A stretch of DNA of 64,000 nucleotides from Halorarius litoreus (GCF_024362405.1 NZ_CP101454.1:1550001-1614000), one strand, 5' to 3'; numbered from the stretch's first letter, positions 26,932-36,789 are shown. Notes: generated by a model from the sequence alone, not told the origin. A program made the numbers and translations.

Positions 26932-27582
26932 ATGCCCCGGGTCCGTCTGACCGTCTCGTTGCCCGATGATGCGTGGCTTGGCGCTGTCTCACGGACCTAT
27001 CCGACGGCGCGGTTCCGCGTTCCGTCGGCGGTTCCGGGGGCGGAGTCCGGCGGTGTCGGCCTGCTCGAGGTCGATGCCGGCTCCGTGCTTCCGGACGTCG
27101 TCGCCGACGTCGACGCCGCCGCGGCCGTCACCGAACTGGTCGTGCTCGGTCGTGACGCGGACCGGGCGCTCCTCCAGTTCGAGACGACCGATGCGACCCT
27201 GCTCGACATCGTTCGCGATGCGGGTGTCCCGCTGTCGTTCCCGTTCGAGGTCGACGACGGCGCGGTCCACTGGGAGTTCCGCGCGGACCAGCACCGGTTG
27301 GCTGCGTTGGCCGACGGGCTGGACGCGGCGGGGCTCTCGTACACCGTCGACGCGGTCGAGCAGTCGACGGCGTCGCCCGACGTCCTCACGCCGGCCCAGC
27401 GGCGGCTCGTCCGGGCCGCGGTCGACCGCGGCTACTACGAGACGCCGCGGGGCTGTGAGCTCCGCGACCTCGCCACCGAGTTCGACATGGCGGTGTCGAC
27501 CTGCAGCGAGACGCTCCGGCGAGCCGAGGGCGCGGTGCTCGCTCGATACGTCGAACGCGGTCAGCCGGAGGGGTCGGCCTGA
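26932..27582 (+). CDS. HTH_10 (bacterio-opsin-activator type) regulator
   Basis: 216 aa. The N-terminal ~140 residues are an alpha/beta sensor-like domain of the Bat family. The C-terminal HTH_10 domain begins SPDVLTPAQRRLVRAAVDRGYYETPRGCELRDLA, with key residues L153, Q156, A162, G166, Y167, Y168, P171, R172 and L177, followed by VSTCSETLRRAE. It lacks the N-terminal Cys cluster described for oxygen-sensing NarO-type regulators. It is divergent from the multicopper oxidase and overlaps the next regulator by 1 base (TGATG), making a regulator pair. Confidence 0.85.
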   Translation: MPRVRLTVSLPDDAWLGAVSRTYPTARFRVPSAVPGAESGGVGLLEVDAGSVLPDVVADVDAAAAVTELVVLGRDADRALLQFETTDATLLDIVRDAGVPLSFPFEVDDGAVHWEFRADQHRLAALADGLDAAGLSYTVDAVEQSTASPDVLTPAQRRLVRAAVDRGYYETPRGCELRDLATEFDMAVSTCSETLRRAEGAVLARYVERGQPEGSA

Positions 27583-27956
27583 TGGCCCGTTCCCCGTTCG
27601 GCGAGGGCGCGCCCGACCTCCAGGTCGTCCTCGACGCGCTCGACGACCCCGACTGCCGGCGAATCATCAAGACGCTCGACCAGCCCATGACCGCGAGTGA
27701 GATCTCCGAAACCTGCGACATCCCGCGGTCGACGGCCTACCGGAAGCTCGAACTGCTGAGCGAGGCGTCGCTCGTCGACGAACGGGTCGAGGTCCGCTCG
27801 GACGGCCACCACACGAGCCGCTACGTCGTCAACTTCGCCGCGGTTACGCTCGGGCTCGACGACGACCGTGACATCGAGATCACGGTCGAGCGGCCCGAAC
27901 GGTCCCCCGACGAACGCGTCGCTGCCCTCTGGGAGGAGGTGCGAAAAGGAACATGA
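27582..27956 (+). CDS. Winged-helix DNA-binding protein
   Basis: 124 aa ArsR/TrmB-like winged helix. DLQVVLDALDDPDCRRIIKTL is helix 1, MTASEISETCDIPRSTAYRKLELL the recognition region, and DGHHTSRYVVNFAAVTL the wing. The C-terminal part is acidic. It begins at the last base of the preceding stop and ends with a 4-base overlap into the DUF7521-like membrane protein. The three genes are one operon, and a HTH plus small membrane protein pair of this kind recurs in haloarchaea. Target and signal are unknown. Confidence 0.85.
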   Translation: MARSPFGEGAPDLQVVLDALDDPDCRRIIKTLDQPMTASEISETCDIPRSTAYRKLELLSEASLVDERVEVRSDGHHTSRYVVNFAAVTLGLDDDRDIEITVERPERSPDERVAALWEEVRKGT

Positions 27957-28234
27957 GTCACGTGGATTTCACTCTCGTCGTCGTCGTACTGAAGAGCCTG
28001 ACCCTCCTGCTTGGCGGGGTCATCACCTACTACAGCTACCGCGCCTACCAGCGCACCGGCGCGCCCGCGCTCCGGGCGCTCGCCATCGGCTTCGGCATCA
28101 TCACCCTCGGCGCGCTGTTCGGGGGCGCCGTCGACCAACTGCTCCCATTGGAGCCGAACGCCGCGTTCGCCACCGAGAGCGCGTTCACCGCCGCCGGCTT
28201 CGCGGTCATCGTCTACTCGCTGTTCGTCGAGTGA
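27953..28234 (+). CDS. DUF7521-like small membrane protein
   Basis: 93 aa with three hydrophobic helices: residues ~6-28, ~42-62 and ~74-92. Conserved-looking features are GGVITYYSYRAYQRTG and GFGIITLGALFGG. It is translationally coupled to the upstream winged-helix gene. Proteins of this size and pattern are annotated DUF7521 in haloarchaea; a membrane sensor or modulator for the coupled regulator is an inference. Confidence 0.78.
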   Translation: MSHVDFTLVVVVLKSLTLLLGGVITYYSYRAYQRTGAPALRALAIGFGIITLGALFGGAVDQLLPLEPNAAFATESAFTAAGFAVIVYSLFVE

Positions 28235-28301
28235 GCCGTCGGTGGCGACGACTGCTCGCCGCCACCCGACGGGCTATCTCGCCGTAGCGCCTCTCTCCTG
28301 T

Positions 28302-28904
28302 ATGGACCGTGACGCGGTGCGCCGTGCGTGGGACGCGGTGGCCGACGACTACGCGCGCCGCCGGCTCGCCGGCGGCGAGGACACCCGACTCCTCGACGAC
28401 CTCCGCGAGTTGCTGCCAGACGACGCGCGCGTCCTCGACGTGGGCTGTGGCGATGGGATGCGAACGCTGGCGAACCTTCCCGCCGGGAGCGTCGGCCTCG
28501 ACCTCTCCGGCCGACAGCTCGAACTCGCCCGGGGGAACCTCCCCGACGTCCCGCTCGTCCAGGGTGAGATGACGACGCTCCCGTTCACCGACGCGAGCGT
28601 CGACGCCGTCACCGCCTACCATGCGGTGTTTCACGTCCCGCGGGCCGACCACCTGCTCGCCTACCGCGAGTTCGCGCGGGTTCTCCGGCCCGGCGGCTAC
28701 CTCCTCACGACCGTCGGCGCGGGCCGCTACCAGACGACGCGCCGTGGCTGGTTGGGAAGCGACCACAGCATGTTCTTCTCGACGCCCGGCCGTGCGGTCA
28801 CTCGCACACAGCTGGGGAACGCGGGGTTCGACGTCGTGTGGGAGCGGTTCGTCGACGACCCGCTCGGGAGCCAGGCGCTCTTCGTGCTCGCGCAGCGCTC
28901 GTGA
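28302..28904 (+). CDS. Class I SAM-dependent methyltransferase
   Basis: 200 aa Rossmann-fold methyltransferase (Methyltransf_11 type). AdoMet motif I is VLDVGCGDGMR near residues 46-56, the acidic loop is GLDLSGRQLE, motif II/III is VDAVTAYHAVFHV, and post-III is LRPGGYLLTTVG. No substrate-specific insert is visible, so the acceptor molecule is unknown. The start at 28302 gives MDRDAVRRAWDAVADDYA, a common beginning for this group. Confidence 0.88.
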   Translation: MDRDAVRRAWDAVADDYARRRLAGGEDTRLLDDLRELLPDDARVLDVGCGDGMRTLANLPAGSVGLDLSGRQLELARGNLPDVPLVQGEMTTLPFTDASVDAVTAYHAVFHVPRADHLLAYREFARVLRPGGYLLTTVGAGRYQTTRRGWLGSDHSMFFSTPGRAVTRTQLGNAGFDVVWERFVDDPLGSQALFVLAQRS

Positions 28905-28956
28905 GCGGGAATCGACCCAGCAAACCGCCCGACTCGGCGCTCGAACTCGGTGGGCG

Positions 28957-28965
28957 ATATTTATA
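28957..28965 (+). promoter_or_regulatory. TATA box for the leader ORF and response regulator
   Basis: ATATTTATA, the clearest TATA element in the window. Its centre is about 27 bases before the ATG at 28988, so transcription should begin at or next to that ATG and the message would be leaderless. Confidence 0.65.
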
Positions 28966-28987
28966 CTCCCCAGCCCCTCACCACCGT

Positions 28988-29041
28988 ATGCAACAGCCGT
29001 CTCCCTCTGGTGCCCTCCGTTCTCGAGGTGAGGGCTCGTGA
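28988..29041 (+). CDS. Possible 17-aa leader peptide overlapping the response regulator start
   Basis: ATG 28988 begins MQQPSPSGALRSRGEGS and stops at TGA 29039-29041. The predicted transcription start coincides with this ATG. Its stop codon overlaps the GTG start of the response regulator (GTGA), and a Shine-Dalgarno match (GAGGTGA, 29025-29031) lies inside it. The arrangement suggests translational coupling, though chance cannot be excluded for so short a frame. Confidence 0.4.
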   Translation: MQQPSPSGALRSRGEGS

Positions 29042-29787
29042 CGCCGGACGGGACCATCCACGTCCTGTTGGTCGACGACGACGAGGAGCTGCTGGCGACG
29101 GTCGGGACGATGCTCCGACAGCACGACGGGGTCATCGTCTCGACGGAGTCGCGGGTCGCCGCTGCGCTCGACACGTTCGACGAGTCGTTCGTCGACTGTA
29201 TCGTCAGCGACTACGACATGCCGGGGATGGACGGGCTCGACTTCCTCACGGCGGTTCGGTGGCACAGCACCGACGTCCCGTTCATCGTCACGACCGCCCA
29301 CGGCAACGAGCGCGTGGCGAGCGAGGCGGTTCGCTCGGGCGCGACCGACTACATCGTCAAAGAGGGGTCGTGGATCGAGGACCTCGTCGACCACGTCCAG
29401 TCGGCGGTCGCCGCCCGCGCCGAGGGGAAACTCGCGCACGCGACCTCCCGGTTCCAGCGCGCCATCGACGCGATCGACGGCTACGCCATCGTGATGCTCG
29501 ACCGTCACGGCCACGTCATGACGTGGAACGGGGGCGCGGAGGCGCTCACGGGCCGCACCCCCGCGGACATCATCGGCGAGTGCATCCACGACGTGTTCAC
29601 CGACCCGGGCGCGCTCGACGCGACGATGGACGTCGCCCGCGACGAGGGTGACGCCGCAATCGACCTCACGCTCGACCGCCCCGGCGGGACGACGACGCCC
29701 GTCACCGGACAGCTCACGTACGTCGCCGGCCCGCTCTCGGAACCGCGCTACTTCGCAGCGGTGTTCCACCCCGCCGTCGAGGCGTAG
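29038..29787 (+). CDS. Response regulator with receiver and PAS domains
   Basis: 249 aa. Receiver domain ~8-125: VLLVDDDEELL acidic pocket, VSDYDMPGMDG with the phosphoacceptor Asp, TTAHG Thr and VKEG Lys. PAS domain ~140-245: IDAIDGYAIVMLDRHGHVMTWNGGAEALTG, with key residues I142, G148, A150, N163 and E167. No output or kinase domain follows, so it probably relays or integrates signals through partners. The start is fixed: an in-frame TGA lies at 29029-29031 and the GTG at 29038 has a 7/7 Shine-Dalgarno match six bases upstream. Confidence 0.9.
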   Translation: MTPDGTIHVLLVDDDEELLATVGTMLRQHDGVIVSTESRVAAALDTFDESFVDCIVSDYDMPGMDGLDFLTAVRWHSTDVPFIVTTAHGNERVASEAVRSGATDYIVKEGSWIEDLVDHVQSAVAARAEGKLAHATSRFQRAIDAIDGYAIVMLDRHGHVMTWNGGAEALTGRTPADIIGECIHDVFTDPGALDATMDVARDEGDAAIDLTLDRPGGTTTPVTGQLTYVAGPLSEPRYFAAVFHPAVEA

Positions 29788-29900
29788 TCAGTCCGCGCCG
29801 AACCGCTCGCGCCAGCCGCAGCGCCCACACCGATACCCGTCCGAGTGGGGGACGGCCGTGTCGCGACATCGCGGACACAGCACGTCAGCAGCGACGCTCA

Positions 29901-29901
<1 letters not shown>
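29788..29901 (-). CDS. 37-aa zinc-ribbon protein
   Basis: MSVAADVLCPRCRDTAVPHSD then YRCGRCGWRERFGAD: CPRC and CGRC make one four-Cys zinc knuckle. Its ATG overlaps the stop of the aldehyde dehydrogenase gene (ATGA), so the two are translationally coupled. Mini zinc-finger proteins are common in haloarchaea and often regulatory, but no function can be read here. Confidence 0.78.
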
Positions 29902-31424
<1,523 letters not shown>

Positions 31425-31529
31425 GGTTCGGGGTCCGTCGCCAGGCCGGGTAACTCCCGAACCGTCCATGGTCGGGTTGGGGTTGGCATAGCGTCACATA
31501 CATAGCTGTTGGCTGTGAGTATAGACACG

Positions 31530-32243
31530 ATGAGCCAGGCGACGAACGCCGGAACAAGACTCACCCTCGACCTGTGGCATCCGAACTGCTGGGCCATCGA
31601 TGCAACCGAGCGGGTCGGCGGGGGCGTGTTGGCACACGCGATATACAACACGCCGAAGACGGCCCCGAAGTCGGTAAACGGGCTGTTCACGGCGTTCGGC
31701 GACACGAAAGACGAGGTCGAACGGCTGCTCGAGGAGATTCACGAGTCACCGCACGCGGGCGAGGTGCTCGAACTGCAGGAGCGGTTCGGTCGCGCTCGGG
31801 ACGCACCGGGGAACGTGGTCCGCGAGTTCTTCCTCGAGTACGACCCGAACGACATGGTCTGTCCGACGCTGCTGCAGTACGGGTTCGTCCACAGCGCGCC
31901 GGTCAGAATCGAGGACGGCTGCGAGGAGTGGCAGGTGTGTTTCGCCGGTGACCGTTCCGAGATCGAGCCGGCGCTCGACGGCGTTCGTGAGACCGCAGGC
32001 GCGGAGGTCTCCGTCGCCTCCATCACGGGGTCGGACGGCGGCGCGGCGCTCACGGAACGCGAACAGCGGCTCGACTCGCTCACGCCCACCCAGCGCAAGG
32101 TGTTCGAGCGGGCCCGCGATGCGGGCTACTACGAGTGGCCCCGCGGCTGTTCGACGCGCGACCTCGCCGACCAGGTCGGCGTCTCGAAGACGACGCTGCT
32201 CGAACACCTGCGGAAGGCCGAGTCGAAACTGCTCGACCCTTAG
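31530..32243 (+). CDS. HTH_10 regulator within the proline catabolism cluster
   Basis: 237 aa Bat-type regulator. The N-terminal ~165 residues form a sensory domain (LTLDLWHPNCWAID, DMVCPTLLQYGFVHSAPV, EEWQVCFAGDRSEIEPAL). The HTH_10 part starts LDSLTPTQRKVFERARDAGYYEWPRG and continues STRDLADQVGVSKTTLLEHLRKAE. It lies between the P5C dehydrogenase (divergent) and proline dehydrogenase (convergent, 4-base overlap), so it is the likely regulator of proline use. GTG or TTG codons upstream (31515, 31509) are alternative starts. Confidence 0.85.
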   Translation: MSQATNAGTRLTLDLWHPNCWAIDATERVGGGVLAHAIYNTPKTAPKSVNGLFTAFGDTKDEVERLLEEIHESPHAGEVLELQERFGRARDAPGNVVREFFLEYDPNDMVCPTLLQYGFVHSAPVRIEDGCEEWQVCFAGDRSEIEPALDGVRETAGAEVSVASITGSDGGAALTEREQRLDSLTPTQRKVFERARDAGYYEWPRGCSTRDLADQVGVSKTTLLEHLRKAESKLLDP

Positions 32244-33082
32244 GACAGGACGGCACGCAGCGCGAACAGCGCGTTCTCCTTGCGCTCACGCACCCGGCGG
32301 TAGAAGTACTGCATCCACTTGTTCCCGTACGGGACGTACTGGTTCACCTCGTAGCCCGCGCCCGCGAGCGCGACCTGTGCTTCCTCGCGGACGCCCATCA
32401 GCATCTGAATCTCGAAGTCGGTGCCGTGTTCGTCGTGGAGGTCCATCGCGTACTCGACCATCTCCGGGTCGTGGCTCCCGACGGCGACGCCGTCGTCGAA
32501 CTCGCGAAACATGAACTCGAGGTACTCCTTGTACACCTCGTCGACCTTCGCTTTCTTCTTGTGTGCGATGGCCTTCGGCTCGTCGTACGCGCCCTTCACG
32601 AGCCGGACTTTCCCCGGGAGGTCGGCGAGCCGTTCGAGGTCCTCGCGCGTCCGTTTGAGGTTCGCCTGCACGCAGACGCCGACCTCGCCCCCGGTTTCGA
32701 CGGCGTGCCGCTCGAAGGCGTCGAGCGTCACATCGGTCGTCTCGTGGTCTTCCATGTCGATCCAGACGAAACAGTCCCCCTCGCTCGCCGACGCGGCCTC
32801 GACGATGCGCGCGAGGTTCTCCTCGAAGGCGGCGTCGGAGACACCGAGGCCGATCTGTGACGGCTTCACCGAGACGCAGGCGTCGAGGTCGCGTCGCGCC
32901 AACTCCTCGACCAGTTCGACGTACGCGTCGGCGTCGGCGTCGGCCTCCGCCCGGTCGTGGTAGTGTTCGCCGAGCAGGTTGAGGATGGCGCCCACGCCGT
33001 CGGCGTTCAGCGTCTCGACGTGCGAGAGCGCCGCGTCGCTCGTCTCGCCCGCGACGAAGTTGCTCGCGATGGGGGGAATCAT
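32240..33082 (-). CDS. Proline dehydrogenase
   Basis: 280-aa FAD enzyme with the PRODH TIM-barrel fold, oxidising proline to pyrroline-5-carboxylate and passing electrons to the quinone pool. Family features: VSVKPSQIGLG, DCFVWIDMEDHETTD, CVQANLKRTREDLERL, KVRLVKGAYDEPK, VAVGSHDPEMVEYA, FEIQMLMGVREE and the C-terminal YVPYGNKWMQYFYRRVRERKEN, whose Tyr and Arg residues contact proline in known structures. It starts at MIPPIASNFVAGE. Together with the aldehyde dehydrogenase it would convert proline to glutamate. Confidence 0.94.
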   Translation of the reverse strand: MIPPIASNFVAGETSDAALSHVETLNADGVGAILNLLGEHYHDRAEADADADAYVELVEELARRDLDACVSVKPSQIGLGVSDAAFEENLARIVEAASASEGDCFVWIDMEDHETTDVTLDAFERHAVETGGEVGVCVQANLKRTREDLERLADLPGKVRLVKGAYDEPKAIAHKKKAKVDEVYKEYLEFMFREFDDGVAVGSHDPEMVEYAMDLHDEHGTDFEIQMLMGVREEAQVALAGAGYEVNQYVPYGNKWMQYFYRRVRERKENALFALRAVLS

Positions 33083-33167
33083 ACCCCTACCTCGGGACCG
33101 ACACCCCCTAAATCGGAACCCGACCAAACGTTTCGTGGACACTGGACGTGAATTTATTTGCTGTAAG

Positions 33168-33220
33168 AGTGGCTTTCCGGCCACTATACCCGGATATCGC
33201 CGGTATCCGACCATGGTCGG
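33168..33220. promoter_or_regulatory. Three successive inverted repeats upstream of livJ
   Basis: AGTGGC/GCCACT (33168-33173, 33180-33185), CGGATA/TATCCG (33191-33196, 33204-33209) and the perfect 14-base palindrome CCGACCATGGTCGG (33207-33220) follow one another between proline dehydrogenase and the ABC transporter. A TATA-like AATTTATTTG at 33150-33159 would place them within the 5' leader. They could be operators or leader RNA hairpins. Confidence 0.5.
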
Positions 33221-33265
33221 GACGAAGTATACCATCGACGTACCATAACAAGACAACAGTTCGTT

Positions 33266-34591
33266 ATGGCACAAGATGACACACGTCGCTTCGACCGGCG
33301 TGACGTACTGAAGGCGTCAGGTATCGCGGGCATTACGGTCACGGCTGGCTGTGTGAGCACGACCGACGACACTCCCACCGAGACCGACGAGCCGAGCGAT
33401 GGCGGCGACGGTGGCGACGGTGGCGATGGCGGCGACGGTGGCGACGGTGGCGGCGGTGGCGACGGTGGCGACGCGGGTCCGTACACCATCGGGATGGTGA
33501 ACTCCCTGACGGGGTCGCTGTCGGCGTTCGGCCAGCGCAACCAGCGGGGCAAGGAGCTCGCACTCGCGGCGGTCAACGACGTCGGCATCAACGGGCGGGA
33601 GCTGAACATCATCGAGGAGGACTCCCAGTCGGAGTCGCAGTCCGGTGTCTCGGCGGCACAGAAGCTCGTCAACCAGGACGGGGTGCCGTTCGTCATCGGG
33701 GCAGTGGGGTCGGGCGTCTCGCTCGCCATCTACCAGTCGGTCATCCAGGGGACCGACGTGGTCCAGCTGAGTCAGAACTCCACGAGTCCGGATCTCACGA
33801 ACTTCCCCGGGCTGCTCCGGATGTCCCCGACGGGAAGCACCCAGTCGACGGCGCTGTCCACCATCATCAGCGACGACGGCTACGACTCCGTCGCGCTCGC
33901 GTGGGTGAACAACGACTACGGCCAGGGGCTCGCCGAGACCTTCCGCAGCGAGTGGGACGGCGAGATCGCGTACGACCAGCCGCACGACCAGGGGCAGTCG
34001 TCGTACTCGTCGACCGTCTCCGGGATGGCGAACTCCGGGGCGGACGCGTGGCTGTTCATCACGTACCAGCCCGAGTTCACGACGATGGCACAGGAGGCGT
34101 ACTCGAACGGCTACGAGGCGACGTTCTACGGTGCGGACTCCGTCGCCGGCCCGGACGTCCTCGCGAACACCCCCGAGGGGAGCCTCGACGGCATGAAGAT
34201 CGTCACCCCCTCGGCGGCCATCGACCAGGACAACTACAAGAACTTCGCCAGCGAGTTCGAGTCCGAGTACGGCGAGGCACCCACCTCGTGGTCGGCGTTC
34301 GCGTACGACTGTGTCGTCACCGCGGCGCTCTCCATCGCGACCGCAGACGAGTTCACCGGCGCCGCGCTCCAGGAGACGGTGCGCGACGTGACCCGGCCCG
34401 AGGGCGAAGAGGTGTTCACCTTCGCGGAGGCGATGGAGGTGCTCGGCGAGGACGGCTCGCCCTCGGACATCGACTATCAGGGCGTCTCCGGCCCCATCGA
34501 CTTCGACGAGAACGGTGACCCAGTCGGCTTCCTGCAGGTCCTCACGGTCGAGGACCACGAGTACACCCAGATCGGCACCATCGAAGGCTAA
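33266..34591 (+). CDS. livJ: Branched-chain amino acid-type ABC transporter substrate-binding lipoprotein
   Basis: 441 aa. A Tat motif DRRDVLKASG followed by lipobox TAGC makes it a membrane-anchored lipoprotein. A Gly/Asp-only linker (about residues 46-70) precedes a periplasmic-binding fold (Peripla_BP_6): YTIGMVNSLTGSLSAFGQ, ELALAAVNDVGINGREL, FVIGAVGSGVSLAI, VALAWVNNDYGQGL, ATFYGADSVAGPDVL. It captures substrate for the LivHMGF permease encoded downstream. The substrate may be branched-chain amino acids but could be another amino acid, amide or urea. Confidence 0.92.
   Translation: MAQDDTRRFDRRDVLKASGIAGITVTAGCVSTTDDTPTETDEPSDGGDGGDGGDGGDGGDGGGGGDGGDAGPYTIGMVNSLTGSLSAFGQRNQRGKELALAAVNDVGINGRELNIIEEDSQSESQSGVSAAQKLVNQDGVPFVIGAVGSGVSLAIYQSVIQGTDVVQLSQNSTSPDLTNFPGLLRMSPTGSTQSTALSTIISDDGYDSVALAWVNNDYGQGLAETFRSEWDGEIAYDQPHDQGQSSYSSTVSGMANSGADAWLFITYQPEFTTMAQEAYSNGYEATFYGADSVAGPDVLANTPEGSLDGMKIVTPSAAIDQDNYKNFASEFESEYGEAPTSWSAFAYDCVVTAALSIATADEFTGAALQETVRDVTRPEGEEVFTFAEAMEVLGEDGSPSDIDYQGVSGPIDFDENGDPVGFLQVLTVEDHEYTQIGTIEG
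33401..33473 (+). repeat. GGCGACGGT tandem repeats encoding the Gly-Asp linker
   Basis: About eight copies of a 9-base unit (GGCGACGGT and close variants such as GGCGATGGC) in frame inside livJ. They encode the flexible acidic linker between lipid anchor and binding domain. Such arrays are prone to length change by slippage. Confidence 0.8.
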
Positions 34592-34597
34592 CCGAGG

Positions 34598-35512
34598 ATG
34601 TCCGTCCTCGAATACATGGCGAACGGGCTGGTGTTCAGCAGCATCATCGTACTCGCGAGCATCGGCCTCTCGTTGGTGTACAGCATCGCCGACTTCGCCA
34701 ACTTCGCGCACGGCGACACCATGACCGTCGGCGCGTACTCCGCGCTCGTGACGTTCGGGTTCGTCGGCGGCCTCGGCGCGCGTTTCCTCGGGCTCCCGCT
34801 CGGGTTCTTCGTCGCGCTCGTCGTCGGGGTCGCCGTCGCCGCGGTCGTCGCCGTACTCACGCACAAGCTGATTTACGAGCCGCTCGACATCGGCTCCATC
34901 GGGATGCTCATCACGAGCATCGGAGTGGCGTTCGTCTATCGCGCGCTCATCCAGCTCCGATTCGGCGCGGACTTCACCGAGTTCGGTATCCAGGTGCTCC
35001 GGCCCATTGAGGCGCTCATCCCCTTCGGGATTCGGATGACGCTGCACGACGTGGCCATCCTCGTCTCGGCGGCCATCCTCGTCGCGGCGCTCCACACGCT
35101 GTTGCAGTACACCGACCTCGGGCGGAAGATGCGCGCGACGGCGGACAACCCCGACCTCGCACGCATCTCCGGGATTCGAACGAACCGCATCAAACTCTGG
35201 ACGTGGATCATCGGCGCGGGCCTCGCGGGCGCGGGCGGCGTGTTCCTCGGCCTCTACAACCAGATCTCGCCGCGGATGGGGTTCAACATCCTGCTGGTCG
35301 TGTTCGCCGCGGTCATCCTCGGCGGCATCGGCTCGGTGTACGGCGCGATGCTCGGCGGCTTCCTCATCGGGATGATCAACCAGATGACGCCGCTGCTGAC
35401 GGATATCGGCATCCCCATCGGCATCGAGTACGCGAACGCCATCGCGTTCGTCATCATGGTCGCGGTGCTGCTCGTCCGACCGAACGGCATCGTCGGTGAG
35501 GTGGCCTCATGA
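34598..35512 (+). CDS. livH: Branched-chain amino acid-type ABC permease LivH
   Basis: 304-aa integral membrane permease of the LivH type, forming the channel with LivM. About eight hydrophobic helices. Family features are LVYSIADFANFAHGD near residues 25-40, MRATADNPDLARISGI (the coupling-helix region that contacts the ATPase) and VILGGIGSVYGAMLGGFLIG near 240. The gene follows livJ by 6 bases and overlaps livM by 4. Confidence 0.94.
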   Translation: MSVLEYMANGLVFSSIIVLASIGLSLVYSIADFANFAHGDTMTVGAYSALVTFGFVGGLGARFLGLPLGFFVALVVGVAVAAVVAVLTHKLIYEPLDIGSIGMLITSIGVAFVYRALIQLRFGADFTEFGIQVLRPIEALIPFGIRMTLHDVAILVSAAILVAALHTLLQYTDLGRKMRATADNPDLARISGIRTNRIKLWTWIIGAGLAGAGGVFLGLYNQISPRMGFNILLVVFAAVILGGIGSVYGAMLGGFLIGMINQMTPLLTDIGIPIGIEYANAIAFVIMVAVLLVRPNGIVGEVAS

Positions 35513-36789
35513 CGGACGGATCGGTCGCGAACCCGGGGCGGTGGGCGTCGCTCACCCGCGCCGAACAGGGAGTGCTCGGCTTCGTCGTCGTGCTCGTGGG
35601 TCTGCTGCTGTTCGGCCTCGTCACCGGTGGACTCGGTCCCACGTACTTCCTATATCTCGTGGGGCTCGTCGGGATGTACATCCTGCTGTCGTTCGGGCTG
35701 AACGCCCAGTGGGGGTACACCGGCCTCATCAACTTCTCCGTCGCGGCGTTCTTCGGCCTCGGCGCGTACGGGTCGGCGCTGTTGACCGCGGACAACTCGC
35801 CCATCGCGGGCGGCATCAACCCCCTCTTCGGGCTGGTCGTGGGGCTCGTCCTCGCGGCGGTGCTCGCGGTCATCATCGGCATTCCGACGCTGCGGCTGCG
35901 CGCGGACTACCTCGCGATCGCCTCGCTCGGGCTCGCCGAAGTGGTCCGGCTCATCGTCCTCAACCAGCGTGACTGGACGAACGGGAGCGCCGGCCTGCGC
36001 GGCATCCCCGGCTTCTTTGAGGGGTGGCCGGTGCTCTCGACGTTCCCGGAGGCGATGCCGGGACTCCGCTTCGAGCAACTGGAAGTCGGCTTCCCGGGCG
36101 TGTTCTCGTTCCGCATCTTCGGGTTCACGCTCGGCCAGCCGTTCTGGCAGGCGCTGTTGAACGTGGCGCTCGTCTTCGTGTTCGTCGCGGTCACGTACCT
36201 CCTGCTCCGGCGGGTCCACCGCTCGCCGTGGGGGCGCGTGCTCCGGACGATTCGCTCGGACGAGGACCTCGCGGAGGCGCTGGGGAAGAACACGTACGGG
36301 TTCAAGATGCAGTCGTTCGTGCTCGGGAGCGTCATCATGGCGCTCGCGGGCGTGTTCTACACGCACCTGAACCTGTTCGTCAGCCCCGGCGACTTCAACC
36401 CCATCAACACGTTCTACGTGTGGATCGCGGTCATCCTCGGCGGCAGCGGCTCTAATCGTGGAGCGATGTTCGGCGGCTTCGTCGTCATCGCCATCCGCGA
36501 GGGGACGCGGTTCGTCGGCAACATCCTGCCACAGACGGTCGTCATCGACCTCCCGTTCGTGGCCGCAAGCATCGAGAGCCTCTACGCGACGGTTGTCGGC
36601 AACTTCGCGGCCACTCGCCTGCTGCTCGTCGGCCTCATCATCATCCTCGTGATGCGGTTCCGCCCCGAGGGTGTGCTCCCGCCACAGCGGGAACTCATCT
36701 GGCCCTCGGCGCTGGAGGAGGCCGACGTGCCCGGCCGTGGTGAGGGACAGAAGCGGCCGCACGCGACTGATGGAGGTGACGACCGATGA
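35509..36789 (+). CDS. livM: Branched-chain amino acid-type ABC permease LivM
   Basis: 426-aa second permease subunit. Family features: LSFGLNAQWGYTGLINF, IGIPTLRLRADYLAIASLGLAEVVRLIV, the coupling segment RTIRSDEDLAEALGKNTYGFK, and AVILGGSGSNRGAMFGGFVVI. It has about ten membrane segments and a hydrophilic C-terminal tail of 40 residues. It overlaps livH and livG by 4 bases each. Confidence 0.94.
   Translation: MTDGSVANPGRWASLTRAEQGVLGFVVVLVGLLLFGLVTGGLGPTYFLYLVGLVGMYILLSFGLNAQWGYTGLINFSVAAFFGLGAYGSALLTADNSPIAGGINPLFGLVVGLVLAAVLAVIIGIPTLRLRADYLAIASLGLAEVVRLIVLNQRDWTNGSAGLRGIPGFFEGWPVLSTFPEAMPGLRFEQLEVGFPGVFSFRIFGFTLGQPFWQALLNVALVFVFVAVTYLLLRRVHRSPWGRVLRTIRSDEDLAEALGKNTYGFKMQSFVLGSVIMALAGVFYTHLNLFVSPGDFNPINTFYVWIAVILGGSGSNRGAMFGGFVVIAIREGTRFVGNILPQTVVIDLPFVAASIESLYATVVGNFAATRLLLVGLIIILVMRFRPEGVLPPQRELIWPSALEEADVPGRGEGQKRPHATDGGDDR

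Noticed and set aside
33401..33473. Regular 9-base repeats considered as a CRISPR-like array
   Set aside because: No unique spacers; the units are in frame within livJ and encode the Gly-Asp linker.
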